The notes under the pieces: model-generated
Databases searched by the model: none
What the model was told of the DNA's origin: nothing
The model's input: the letters and a program-made list of their open reading frames with translations, nothing else
Shown: positions 6,604 through 12,481 of the stretch, one piece after another
How positions within the stretch are numbered: position 1 is the stretch's first letter
Layout: each line of letters opens with the position of its first letter
NCBI GenBank assembly: GCA_049612785.1
Contig: JBMZBW010000081.1
Span: forward strand, 1 to 12,481
DNA: 12,481 bases
Direction: 5' to 3'
From: UBA7985 sp049612785
GTDB lineage: Bacteria; Pseudomonadota; Alphaproteobacteria; UBA7985
Translations under genes and position numbers: made by a program

Positions 6604-7107
6604 CTACTGAGTCGTGCGCAGCTGATCGCGCACAGGGAGAAACAGAGTGATGATCTGCTCATAGAGCGCCTGCTTGAAAGGGACAATCAGGTTGAGTGTT
6701 TCTTCAAGTTCTACCCATTGCCAGGCGCTGAATTCCGGGTGTTTGGTCTCGATATTCACATCAGCATCCGAACCCAGAAACTGCAGTCCATACCACTTTT
6801 GCTGCTGGCCAATGTACGAACCACGCCATAGCTGCTTGCGCAGTTCTTCCGGGAAATCGTAACTGAGCCAGCTGTCACCGCCGCCCAGGGGTACGGTGAG
6901 ATGCCTGCCGATGCCCGTTTCTTCCTCCAACTCACGCAGGGCTGCGGCCTCGGGGTCTTCGTTGGGGTCGAGGCCACCTTGGGGCATTTGCCAAGCGGGA
7001 CCGGGGTTATCAATACGCTGCCCAACCCAGACCTTGGCCTGTGCGTTGAACAGCACGACACCCGCGCCACGTCTGTAGCGCGGGTCCAATTGATCGTTTC
7101 CAGACAT
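6604..7107 (-). CDS. rppH: RNA pyrophosphohydrolase (Nudix hydrolase RppH)
   Basis: The protein has 167 residues. RppH removes pyrophosphate from the 5' triphosphate of mRNAs and so opens them to RNase E-type decay; related Nudix enzymes cleave diadenosine polyphosphates. The Nudix box GX5EX7REUXEEXGU is complete at about residues 44-66, with E50, R58, E59, E62 and E63 in place. The N-terminal YRRGAGVVLFN and WQMPQGG (39-45) are typical of RppH. The ATG at 7107 shares its A with the ctpA stop codon (TGATG), and no clear ribosome binding site precedes it, so translation is probably coupled to ctpA. Length is normal for the alphaproteobacterial enzyme. Confidence 0.95.
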   Translation of the reverse strand: MSGNDQLDPRYRRGAGVVLFNAQAKVWVGQRIDNPGPAWQMPQGGLDPNEDPEAAALRELEEETGIGRHLTVPLGGGDSWLSYDFPEELRKQLWRGSYIGQQQKWYGLQFLGSDADVNIETKHPEFSAWQWVELEETLNLIVPFKQALYEQIITLFLPVRDQLRTTQ

Positions 7108-8528
7108 CAGTTCTGGAAAATCGCAATGCCGCGGATCAGGTCTTTGGCGCGAACCAGCTGGAAGTCAAAGAACTCTTCTTCTGGCTCTTCGTCCGCTGCG
7201 GTTTCTTCATCGCCTTCGTCCCCGTCCGCAGGGGCTTCCCCGTCTTGGCCTTCACCCTCGGTGCCTTCCTCGCCTTCGGCAGGCGCTTCTCCTTCAGGTG
7301 CGGTTTCGTCAGCAGGGGTCGCGTCTTCGGCTTCCTCGCCTTCGGCTTCACCATCGTCCAGCGCGTTGTTGAAGTCACTCTCGTAGCGGAAGTTTTCCGA
7401 GCTGTAGCCTTCGAGCGGCTCCAGCTTAGCCAGCTCCACCAGAATATCCGGCTCGATGCCTTTGGCCTGAATGGACTCACCCGACGGCGTGAAGTAACGC
7501 GCCGTGGTCAGGCGCAGACCACCCTGATCCCCAAGCCCAATCAAGGTCTGGACCGACCCTTTGCCAAAGGTCGGCGTGCCCAGCAGGATACCACGCTTGT
7601 GGTCCTGCAAAGCACCGGCGACGATCTCAGAAGCCGAAGCCGAGCCGCCGTTGATCAGCACCACCAAAGGCTTGCCGTTGAGCAGATCGCCCTCCTCCGC
7701 AAAGTAGGACGCATCTTCGGCGCTGTCCCGATTACGAACAGAGACGATTTCCCCTTGTTCAAGGAATGCATCCGCCACACGGATGGACTGGCTCAGGTTG
7801 CCACCGGGATTGTTGCGAAGGTCCAGAATGTAGCCTGCGAGCTCAATGTCTTTCTCTTCGGCTTCTTCCTGCAGCTTGGCAATTTCAGTTTCAAGGCTCT
7901 TGCCCGTCGTGCCAAGGAAGCGGTTGATCCGAATGTAGCCGATGTCATCGTCCTCAATGATGGTCCGAACCGACATCAGCGGGATGTTGCCTCGGGTCAC
8001 TGTGACGTCAAAGGATTCCTGCGTTGCTGGGCGGTAGACACTGAGCGTAATGTCGCTACCCAGTTCACCGCGCATGATTTCCACCGCCTGATCGAGGGTC
8101 TTGCCCTGTACGCTTTCCCCGTCTAGCGCGGTAATCAGATCTTCGGCCTGAAGACCGGCTCGCGCGCCGGGTGTGTCGTCAATAGGAGCGATGACTTTGA
8201 CGTAACCATCTTCCATGGTCACCTGAATACCGATACCGCCAAAGGTGCCGCGCACGTCTTTGCGGGTTTCCTCGTAGGCTTCCGGCGGTTCAAAGGCTGA
8301 GTGCGGATCGAGGCTTTGCAGCATTCCCTGAATTGCCGCTTCAATGAGTGATTTTTCATCGACCTCTTCGACATAGTTCTGACGAACGGTATCGAACACG
8401 TCCCCGAACAGCTTGAGCTGGCGATAGGTTTCATCATTTTGGGCGGTACTCAAAGGCGCCCAAACCGCTGCGCCCACGACGCCTGCGGCCAGAACGGCGC
8501 TAATGCCACGTCGGAATATCTTATTCAT
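7107..8528 (-). CDS. ctpA: Carboxy-terminal processing protease, S41 family
   Basis: The protein has 473 residues. An N-terminal signal peptide or anchor (about 1-29) places it in the periplasm. A PDZ domain (about 97-170, with GIGIQV and the GARAGLQAEDLI loop) is followed by the S41 peptidase core. The Ser-Lys-Gln catalytic set is visible: S298 in NGGSASASEI, K323 in GTPTFGKGSVQT and Q327, with the family's 25- and 4-residue spacing. DLRNNPGG (236-243) is also conserved. Such proteases trim or degrade periplasmic proteins, including cell-wall hydrolases in several bacteria, which fits its place directly after envC. Residues about 391-452 form an acidic low-complexity linker before a conserved-looking tail ending in AKDLIRGIAIFQN. 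The start overlaps envC by eight bases and the stop overlaps the rppH start by one. Confidence 0.95.
   Translation of the reverse strand: MNKIFRRGISAVLAAGVVGAAVWAPLSTAQNDETYRQLKLFGDVFDTVRQNYVEEVDEKSLIEAAIQGMLQSLDPHSAFEPPEAYEETRKDVRGTFGGIGIQVTMEDGYVKVIAPIDDTPGARAGLQAEDLITALDGESVQGKTLDQAVEIMRGELGSDITLSVYRPATQESFDVTVTRGNIPLMSVRTIIEDDDIGYIRINRFLGTTGKSLETEIAKLQEEAEEKDIELAGYILDLRNNPGGNLSQSIRVADAFLEQGEIVSVRNRDSAEDASYFAEEGDLLNGKPLVVLINGGSASASEIVAGALQDHKRGILLGTPTFGKGSVQTLIGLGDQGGLRLTTARYFTPSGESIQAKGIEPDILVELAKLEPLEGYSSENFRYESDFNNALDDGEAEGEEAEDATPADETAPEGEAPAEGEEGTEGEGQDGEAPADGDEGDEETAADEEPEEEFFDFQLVRAKDLIRGIAIFQN
7173..7358 (-). repeat. Low-complexity Glu/Asp/Ala/Gly/Pro-coding tract inside ctpA
   Basis: Codons for residues about 391-452 of CtpA encode almost only Glu, Asp, Ala, Gly, Pro and Thr, with imperfect repeats such as EGEAPAEGEEG and DGEAPADGDEG. 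There are no aromatic or basic residues. The tract is expected to be disordered and strongly negatively charged. Its DNA is rich in GAA/GAG and GCT/GCG, prone to length change by slippage. Confidence 0.85.
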
Positions 8529-9477
8529 TGGTTATCGATCCCACTAAAGCCAGAGGATCAACCGCTTCCTGATTGATCCTGAATTCAAAATACAAGCGAG
8601 GTGCCTGAGAGGACTTTGATGCCGCCTGTGCCGCCATTAAGCCCAAGGGCGCCCCCTGTCTTACCCAGTCGCCAACAGAAATGGCGAAACTATGGAGCCC
8701 AGCCACTAACGTAGCGCCTTGGCCTTCATGTTCAATCACGACAAGGTTACCGAAGGACCGATAAGGCGCTGCGTAGACGATTTTGCCCTCAAAAGGGGCG
8801 TAGACCGTTGAACCGGGTCGAGCGAGAAGCTGAGCTCCCTTGGCATATACGCCGGCTGGATCATCGGGATCTTCCTCGCCAAAGCCAAAGCGCAGCTGAA
8901 AGGTCCTCAGCGGCATCTGCAAAGGGCGAAGGTCGCTGGCCAGCTGATGATTTGGAAAGGCCCTGAAATCGTCCGGGCGCGCGGTATAAACCCCTTCCGG
9001 CAGGGGTAAGGCATCCAATTCAACATCTCCGGCGCCAACGGCTTCTGTCCCCGAAACCGCGCCCTCCATCATCAGAGCCGACCGCAGCGACTCAACAGCA
9101 TCGTTCAGCGTAAAAACGCGGATCCTCAAGGCATCCAGCGGCCCAAGCTGATGGAGCGTGGTGTCAATATTGTGCGCAAGATCCTGCTCAACAAACCGTG
9201 CCAGTGCGCGGGCCTGCAGGTCTTCGACACTCAAGTCGGAAACGGGCCAGGTGTCTTGGCGCTGGCTCAATTTACTGGCCAAAGCCATGGCGTTGGCTCG
9301 GTAGTGCTGCAGCTGCACCGTTTGCGAATTCAAGGCGGCTTCCTGTGTTTGGGCTTCTCTGAGTTGGGTTGTCAGACCAAGTAAAGCCCGCGTGCGTTGC
9401 TCTGTGTTATCTTCTGCGCTGGCAGCGCCAGAAAACAGCAGGACCAAACCAAAAGCGAGGGCATGCGGGCGCTGCAT
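8521..9477 (-). CDS. envC: EnvC-like murein hydrolase activator with degenerate LytM domain
   Basis: The protein has 318 residues, against about 419 in E. coli EnvC. It has a Sec signal peptide (1-21, cleavage at ASA-ED), a helical coiled-coil region (about 23-135), a flexible linker (about 138-165) and a C-terminal LytM/M23 domain (about 195-312). The zinc-binding residues of active LytM peptidases are missing: the position of the first His-containing motif reads GVYAKG (209-214), and the HLHFE motif reads RLYFEF (294-299). The same losses occur in EnvC, which does not cut peptidoglycan itself but activates periplasmic amidases at division. The ATG shares one base with the gpmI stop codon (TGATG) and has no clear ribosome binding site, so coupling to gpmI is likely. 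The coiled coil is shorter than in E. coli. The gpmI-envC-ctpA order is common in alphaproteobacteria. Confidence 0.88.
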   Translation of the reverse strand: MQRPHALAFGLVLLFSGAASAEDNTEQRTRALLGLTTQLREAQTQEAALNSQTVQLQHYRANAMALASKLSQRQDTWPVSDLSVEDLQARALARFVEQDLAHNIDTTLHQLGPLDALRIRVFTLNDAVESLRSALMMEGAVSGTEAVGAGDVELDALPLPEGVYTARPDDFRAFPNHQLASDLRPLQMPLRTFQLRFGFGEEDPDDPAGVYAKGAQLLARPGSTVYAPFEGKIVYAAPYRSFGNLVVIEHEGQGATLVAGLHSFAISVGDWVRQGAPLGLMAAQAASKSSQAPRLYFEFRINQEAVDPLALVGSITNE

Positions 9478-10991
9478 CAGATTAGCGAAACCCCAGTCAT
9501 CTCTGTGGGCTGCTGAACACCCAGCAGCGCCAAAAGGGTTGGTGCAAGATCACCCAAGCGGCCATCTTTAAGCTTAAGCGACCCCTTTTCTGCGCCGACC
9601 AGAGCCAGCGGCACCCGATTAGTGGTGTGCGCGGTATGAGGACCATCTGTCGCCTGATCCCACATGGTTTCGCAGTTTCCATGATCGGCGGTCACCAGCA
9701 TTTTGCCGCCCACATCCAATACGGCTTCGATGGCTCGCCCGAGTTGCTCGTCCACGGCTTCGCAAGCCTTGATTGCTGCATCCAGATCGCCTGTATGTCC
9801 GACCATATCCGGGTTGGCAAAGTTACAGATAAAGACCGCGTTTTCCGGATTGCGAATGGTATCGACCAGTCGATCTCCGACTTCGGGCGCGGACATTTCT
9901 GGCTGCAGGTCATAGGTGGCGACCTTAGGGCTCGGCACCATGATCCGTTCTTCGCCTGCGTTGGGCGTTTCGATTCCGCCATTAAAGAAAAACGTAACGT
10001 GCGGATACTTTTCGGTTTCGGCAATTCTCGTTTGCTTCAGCCCGGCTGCCGAAACCACCTGCCCCAGTGTGTTGGGCAGTGCCTGGGGCGCGAAAGCGAC
10101 CTGCATATGCTGGGCAAGATCATCGGAGTAGGGAGTCATTGCCAGCGCGCTGGAAAAGCGAGGGCGGTCACTGACATCAAAACCATCAAAGTCCGGCATC
10201 AAAAAAGCGTTCAGGATCTGTCGAACTCGGTCTGCACGGAAATTAAAGCATGCCAGCGCATCGCCATTTTCCATACGGACAAAATCTGAAGTGACGACAG
10301 GTTCCAGAAACTCATCCGTGGTGCCCGCAGCGTGGGCTTTCGCCAGTGCTGCCTGCAGATCATCACTCTGCGCAGCCTGTCCATTGCGTATGGCCTGATA
10401 AGCTTTCTCAGTCCTTTCCCACCGCTTGTCGCGATCCATGGCCCAATAGCGCCCCTGCAGACTGGCAATCCGAACATTCGGGAAAGCCGTTTGAAAGGCC
10501 CTCAGGTCATCCGGTGCGGTGGTCGGTGGCACGTCCCGCCCATCGGTGAAGGCGTGGACGATGACTTCCAGTCCGGCATCGCCAAGGATACCGGCAAGGT
10601 GCCCCAGATGATCCTGATGGGCGTGCACACCACCCGGTGATAACAGCCCCAGCAGGTGCACGCGACCGGTGCCGGCTTTGGCCTCTTGGATAAAAGTCTC
10701 GATTGCCTGATTGGTGCCAGCCTCACCCGACAAAAAACTCGCGGTCATCCGGGGCAGGGTCTGCATGACCAAACGACCCGCACCAATGTTCAGATGACCA
10801 ACCTCTGAGTTACCGATCTGTCCATCAGGGAGTCCGACATCCGACCCACTGGCAGAAAGTTGAGCTGTCGCGAACCGCTCCATCATCGCATCAAAGTTTG
10901 GTGTCTTCGCCAAAACCGGTGCATTGAACGCCTCCCCGTCTCTGATTCCCCAACCGTCCAGAATGATGAGACCAACGGGTGTGTTCGACAT
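9477..10991 (-). CDS. gpmI: 2,3-bisphosphoglycerate-independent phosphoglycerate mutase
   Basis: The protein has 504 residues, normal for the family. This cytoplasmic enzyme interconverts 3- and 2-phosphoglycerate in glycolysis and gluconeogenesis through a phosphoserine and two Mn2+ ions. Visible active-site features are D12 in LDGWG, the phosphorylated S62 in GNSEVGH, H123, D150 in the FTDGRD motif, R181, FRADR (251-255), K328, D395 and H399 in NPDMVGHTG, D436-H437 in TADHGN, and H455. All key residues are present, so it should be active. The ATG at 10991 has GAGGA six bases upstream. It is 43 bases from rlmH and overlaps envC by one base. Confidence 0.97.
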   Translation of the reverse strand: MSNTPVGLIILDGWGIRDGEAFNAPVLAKTPNFDAMMERFATAQLSASGSDVGLPDGQIGNSEVGHLNIGAGRLVMQTLPRMTASFLSGEAGTNQAIETFIQEAKAGTGRVHLLGLLSPGGVHAHQDHLGHLAGILGDAGLEVIVHAFTDGRDVPPTTAPDDLRAFQTAFPNVRIASLQGRYWAMDRDKRWERTEKAYQAIRNGQAAQSDDLQAALAKAHAAGTTDEFLEPVVTSDFVRMENGDALACFNFRADRVRQILNAFLMPDFDGFDVSDRPRFSSALAMTPYSDDLAQHMQVAFAPQALPNTLGQVVSAAGLKQTRIAETEKYPHVTFFFNGGIETPNAGEERIMVPSPKVATYDLQPEMSAPEVGDRLVDTIRNPENAVFICNFANPDMVGHTGDLDAAIKACEAVDEQLGRAIEAVLDVGGKMLVTADHGNCETMWDQATDGPHTAHTTNRVPLALVGAEKGSLKLKDGRLGDLAPTLLALLGVQQPTEMTGVSLI

Positions 10992-10997
10992 GAAGTG

Positions 10998-11002
10998 TCC
11001 TC
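10998..11002 (-). promoter_or_regulatory. Ribosome binding site of gpmI
   Basis: GAGGA on the minus strand, six bases before the ATG at 10991. It is among the best ribosome binding sites in the run, consistent with gpmI setting the translation rate for the coupled envC-ctpA-rppH genes. Confidence 0.75.
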
Positions 11003-11034
11003 GTTTGGAAAGCGAATAAAAAGATTATCCGTCT

Positions 11035-11475
11035 CTATACGCGATGATAGGGGTGTCCGAGAAGAATCGTTTCTGCGCGGTATATCTGCTCGAACAAGAG
11101 CCCACGCACGATTTGGTGCGGCCAGGTCATGCGGCCAAACCGAAGCAGTACCTGAGCCCGTTCCTTTACGGCGTCTGAAAGGCCGTCGGCGCCCCCGATG
11201 ATAAATGCAAGATCCCGCCCCTGATCCAGCTGATCCCCCAACAGACGGGCAAATTTCACGCTGGGCAGGTCATCACCGTTCTCGTCCAGTGCCAGAACAA
11301 AAGCGGATGCGGGGATCGAGGCGAGTAGGGCGTCACCTTCCTGATCCTTCGAGGGGCGCTCAGGAAGTTCACGGACAGTCGTTTTGAGACGTTTCAGGCG
11401 CTTGGTGTAGCGCGCGACAAGGTCCGTCTCCGGCCCGCGCTTCAAGCGGCCAATGGCATAAACCGTAACAGCCAT
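11035..11475 (-). CDS. rlmH: 23S rRNA (pseudouridine-1915 N3)-methyltransferase RlmH
   Basis: The protein has 146 residues and is a SPOUT-class methyltransferase. RlmH uses S-adenosylmethionine to methylate N3 of pseudouridine 1915 in helix 69 of 23S rRNA, acting on assembled 70S ribosomes. The diagnostic knot motifs are present: FIIGGADG (91-98), HQIVRGLLFEQIYRAE (120-135) and the C-terminal HPYHR (141-145). The family works as a homodimer. The ATG at 11475 lies 12 bases after the rsfS stop codon. No strong ribosome binding site precedes it. Neighbourhood with rsfS is a widespread bacterial pairing that links two ribosome-associated functions. Confidence 0.96.
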   Translation of the reverse strand: MAVTVYAIGRLKRGPETDLVARYTKRLKRLKTTVRELPERPSKDQEGDALLASIPASAFVLALDENGDDLPSVKFARLLGDQLDQGRDLAFIIGGADGLSDAVKERAQVLLRFGRMTWPHQIVRGLLFEQIYRAETILLGHPYHRV

Positions 11476-11487
11476 GGAAGCGGGCGT

Positions 11488-11898
11488 TTAAGCTGCGCTG
11501 GCTTCGGTCGTGTCGCTGGTCTTGGTGTCGAACTTGGGGTCCCACATTTTTTCCAGCTGGTAGTAAGCTCGCACTTCGGGACGGAAGATGTGGATGACGA
11601 CGGCATTGGCGTCGACACAAATCCAGTCACCCTGACCCGTTCCTGTGATGGAAACGATGTCTGCGCCAACTTTCTTCAAATCCTGCCGCAGGTATTCAGC
11701 CAGCGCCCCGACATGGGTGGTCGAGCGGCCCGAACAGATGACCATGTGATCGGAAACAGAAGATCTTTCGCGCAAATCGAAAGTGGTTACGTCCTCGGCC
11801 TTGTTGTCGTCGAGCACGGACTGCACAGTCTCCAGCACCAAAGCTGGGTCGATTTCATTCGCGGTTTCTCCGGATTGGGAGATCGCCGCCGGCGGCAC
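11488..11898 (-). CDS. rsfS: Ribosome silencing factor RsfS
   Basis: RsfS binds ribosomal protein L14 on the large subunit and blocks joining with the 30S subunit, lowering translation when nutrients are scarce. The conserved core is clear: LDDNKAEDVTTFDLRERSS, DHMVICSGRSTTHVGALAEYL, GQGDWICVDANAVVIHIFRPEVRAYYQLEKMW (given in parts), with the FRPEVRxYYxLEKMW signature near the C-terminus. The start is uncertain. The GTG at 11898 (136 residues) is chosen because it gives a normal-length leader; AGAGG lies 11 bases upstream, a little far. The frame stays open to a TTG at 12006, directly after the rplS terminator, which would add 36 residues not typical of the family. A GAGGAG eight bases before an in-frame CTG at 11931 is a third option. 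Confidence 0.9.
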   Translation of the reverse strand: MPPAAISQSGETANEIDPALVLETVQSVLDDNKAEDVTTFDLRERSSVSDHMVICSGRSTTHVGALAEYLRQDLKKVGADIVSITGTGQGDWICVDANAVVIHIFRPEVRAYYQLEKMWDPKFDTKTSDTTEASAA

Positions 11899-12010
11899 GT
11901 CGTGTGCTGCCTCTAAAGCCTGAGCGTTCAGGACAGTTGCTCCTCGTAACGCGTTAATCCCTACAATTCGTAGAGTACGCCAAAATTCGTAAACTGAAAA
12001 CCTCAAACGG
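11899..12010 (-). promoter_or_regulatory. Probable promoter region of the rsfS-rlmH-gpmI run
   Basis: This stretch lies between the rplS terminator and the chosen rsfS start. It contains an 8-bp direct repeat AATTCGTA (plus-strand 11965-11972 and 11984-11991), start to start 19 bases, which would place two sites on nearly the same DNA face at about two turns. On the minus strand TTGGCG and GGATTA are 17 bases apart, a poor but correctly spaced sigma-70-like pair. GAGGAG near 11939-11944 is a strong Shine-Dalgarno-like sequence. If rsfS really starts at 12006, this would instead be coding. Confidence 0.35.
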
Positions 12011-12042
12011 CAAAAGCCCGCCTCCCTCGCAAGGGTGCGGGC
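12011..12042 (-). terminator. Intrinsic terminator after rplS
   Basis: On the minus strand a 6-bp GC stem (12037-12042 with 12016-12021) continues, after a small internal bulge, into a 4-bp stem (12032-12035 with 12024-12027) with a 4-base loop. TTTTG follows (12015-12011). It begins 42 bases after the rplS stop codon. The T tract is short, so partial read-through into rsfS is possible. Confidence 0.75.
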
Positions 12043-12084
12043 AATTTGGGGCCGACTGACGTCTCAGCGGTCGGGAAAAGAAGA

Positions 12085-12481
12085 CTACTTCTTTTTCTCA
12101 GCTGCGCGCGCTTCGCGCTCTGCCTGGTTCAGCTTAGCGGACCAGCCCGTCGTCTTCTCAGCGATACGAGCAGACTTACCCGTGCGACCGCGCAGGTAGT
12201 ACAGCTTCGCACGACGAACGCGACCGCGGCGTACCACGGAAATGTCGTCCAGACGTGGGGAGTACAGGGGGAACACACGCTCCACACCTTCGCCGTTGGA
12301 AATCTTCCGTACGGTGAAAGAGGAGTTCAGGCCGCGGTTCTTGCGAGAGATGCAAACACCCTCGTAAGCCTGCAGACGCTCACGCGTGCCTTCCACAACG
12401 CGCACGTTGACGCGCACGGTGTCGCCAGCTGCGAAATCAGGAATGGACTTGCCGTCAGTCAGCTTAGCAATCTGTTCGGCT
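12085..12481 (-). CDS. rplS: 50S ribosomal protein L19, 5' end cut by the window
   Basis: The reading frame is open to the window edge; 131 residues are visible and only the first few N-terminal residues appear to be missing. L19 sits at the 30S-50S interface of the ribosome. Family blocks are unmistakable: IPDFAAGDTVRVNVRVVEGT, ERLQAYEGVCISRKNRGLNS, FTVRKISNGEGVERVFPLYSP and VVRRGRVRRAKLYYLRGRTGKSARI (in parts). A Lys/Ala/Glu-rich C-terminal tail follows, as in many alphaproteobacterial L19 proteins. The partial codon at 12481 belongs to the preceding residue. The upstream genes are outside the window; in many bacteria they are rimM and trmD. Confidence 0.97.
   Translation of the reverse strand, partial: AEQIAKLTDGKSIPDFAAGDTVRVNVRVVEGTRERLQAYEGVCISRKNRGLNSSFTVRKISNGEGVERVFPLYSPRLDDISVVRRGRVRRAKLYYLRGRTGKSARIAEKTTGWSAKLNQAEREARAAEKKK

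Noticed and set aside
7245..8126. Open plus-strand frame of 293 codons opposite ctpA
   Set aside because: It lies wholly antisense to a gene with complete S41 motifs, its translation has no recognisable domain, and it follows from codon bias on the minus strand.
9627..10289. Open plus-strand frame of 220 codons opposite gpmI
   Set aside because: Antisense to an intact phosphoglycerate mutase with all catalytic residues; no independent coding evidence.

Overview
All recognisable genes in this window lie on the minus strand. The gene content and order (rplS, then rsfS-rlmH-gpmI-envC-ctpA-rppH, read from high to low coordinates) together with protein-level similarity to remembered roseobacter sequences suggest an alphaproteobacterium, most likely Rhodobacterales. 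This placement comes from family knowledge and not from a database search. No tRNA, rRNA, CRISPR array, insertion sequence or phage gene was seen.

Layout, in the direction of transcription. The window opens (12481 to 12085) with the ribosomal protein L19 gene, cut at its 5' end by the window edge and followed by a good intrinsic terminator (12011-12042). Next comes a tightly packed run of nine genes: rsfS (ribosome silencing factor), rlmH (23S rRNA pseudouridine methyltransferase), gpmI (cofactor-independent phosphoglycerate mutase), an EnvC-like murein hydrolase activator, a CtpA-type S41 protease, rppH (RNA pyrophosphohydrolase), a DUF924 protein, a DNA-3-methyladenine-glycosylase-like protein, and a LysE/ArgO exporter fused to a calcium-binding FG-GAP/VCBS-like domain. 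gpmI/envC and ctpA/rppH overlap by one base (TGATG) and envC/ctpA by eight bases, so these four are probably translationally coupled. The other gaps in the run are 12 to 43 bases.

After a 358-base non-coding region (3579-3936), which holds two inverted repeats and AT-rich promoter-like sequence, comes one very large gene (3578 to 111). It encodes a secreted von Willebrand factor A protein: signal peptide, a vWA domain with a complete MIDAS, then about 900 residues of coiled coil ending in 28-residue repeats that each carry a central Asp-Pro or Ser-Pro. A strong terminator with a cUUCGg tetraloop closes it (53-88).

The upstream genes are housekeeping: ribosome maturation and silencing, glycolysis, cell-wall hydrolase control, periplasmic proteolysis and mRNA 5'-end processing. 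The unusual part is the promoter-distal end. There, the last helix of an amino-acid exporter looks like a signal peptide for a periplasmic VCBS domain, and the next gene is the giant vWA/coiled-coil protein. These two are the best candidates for something undescribed.
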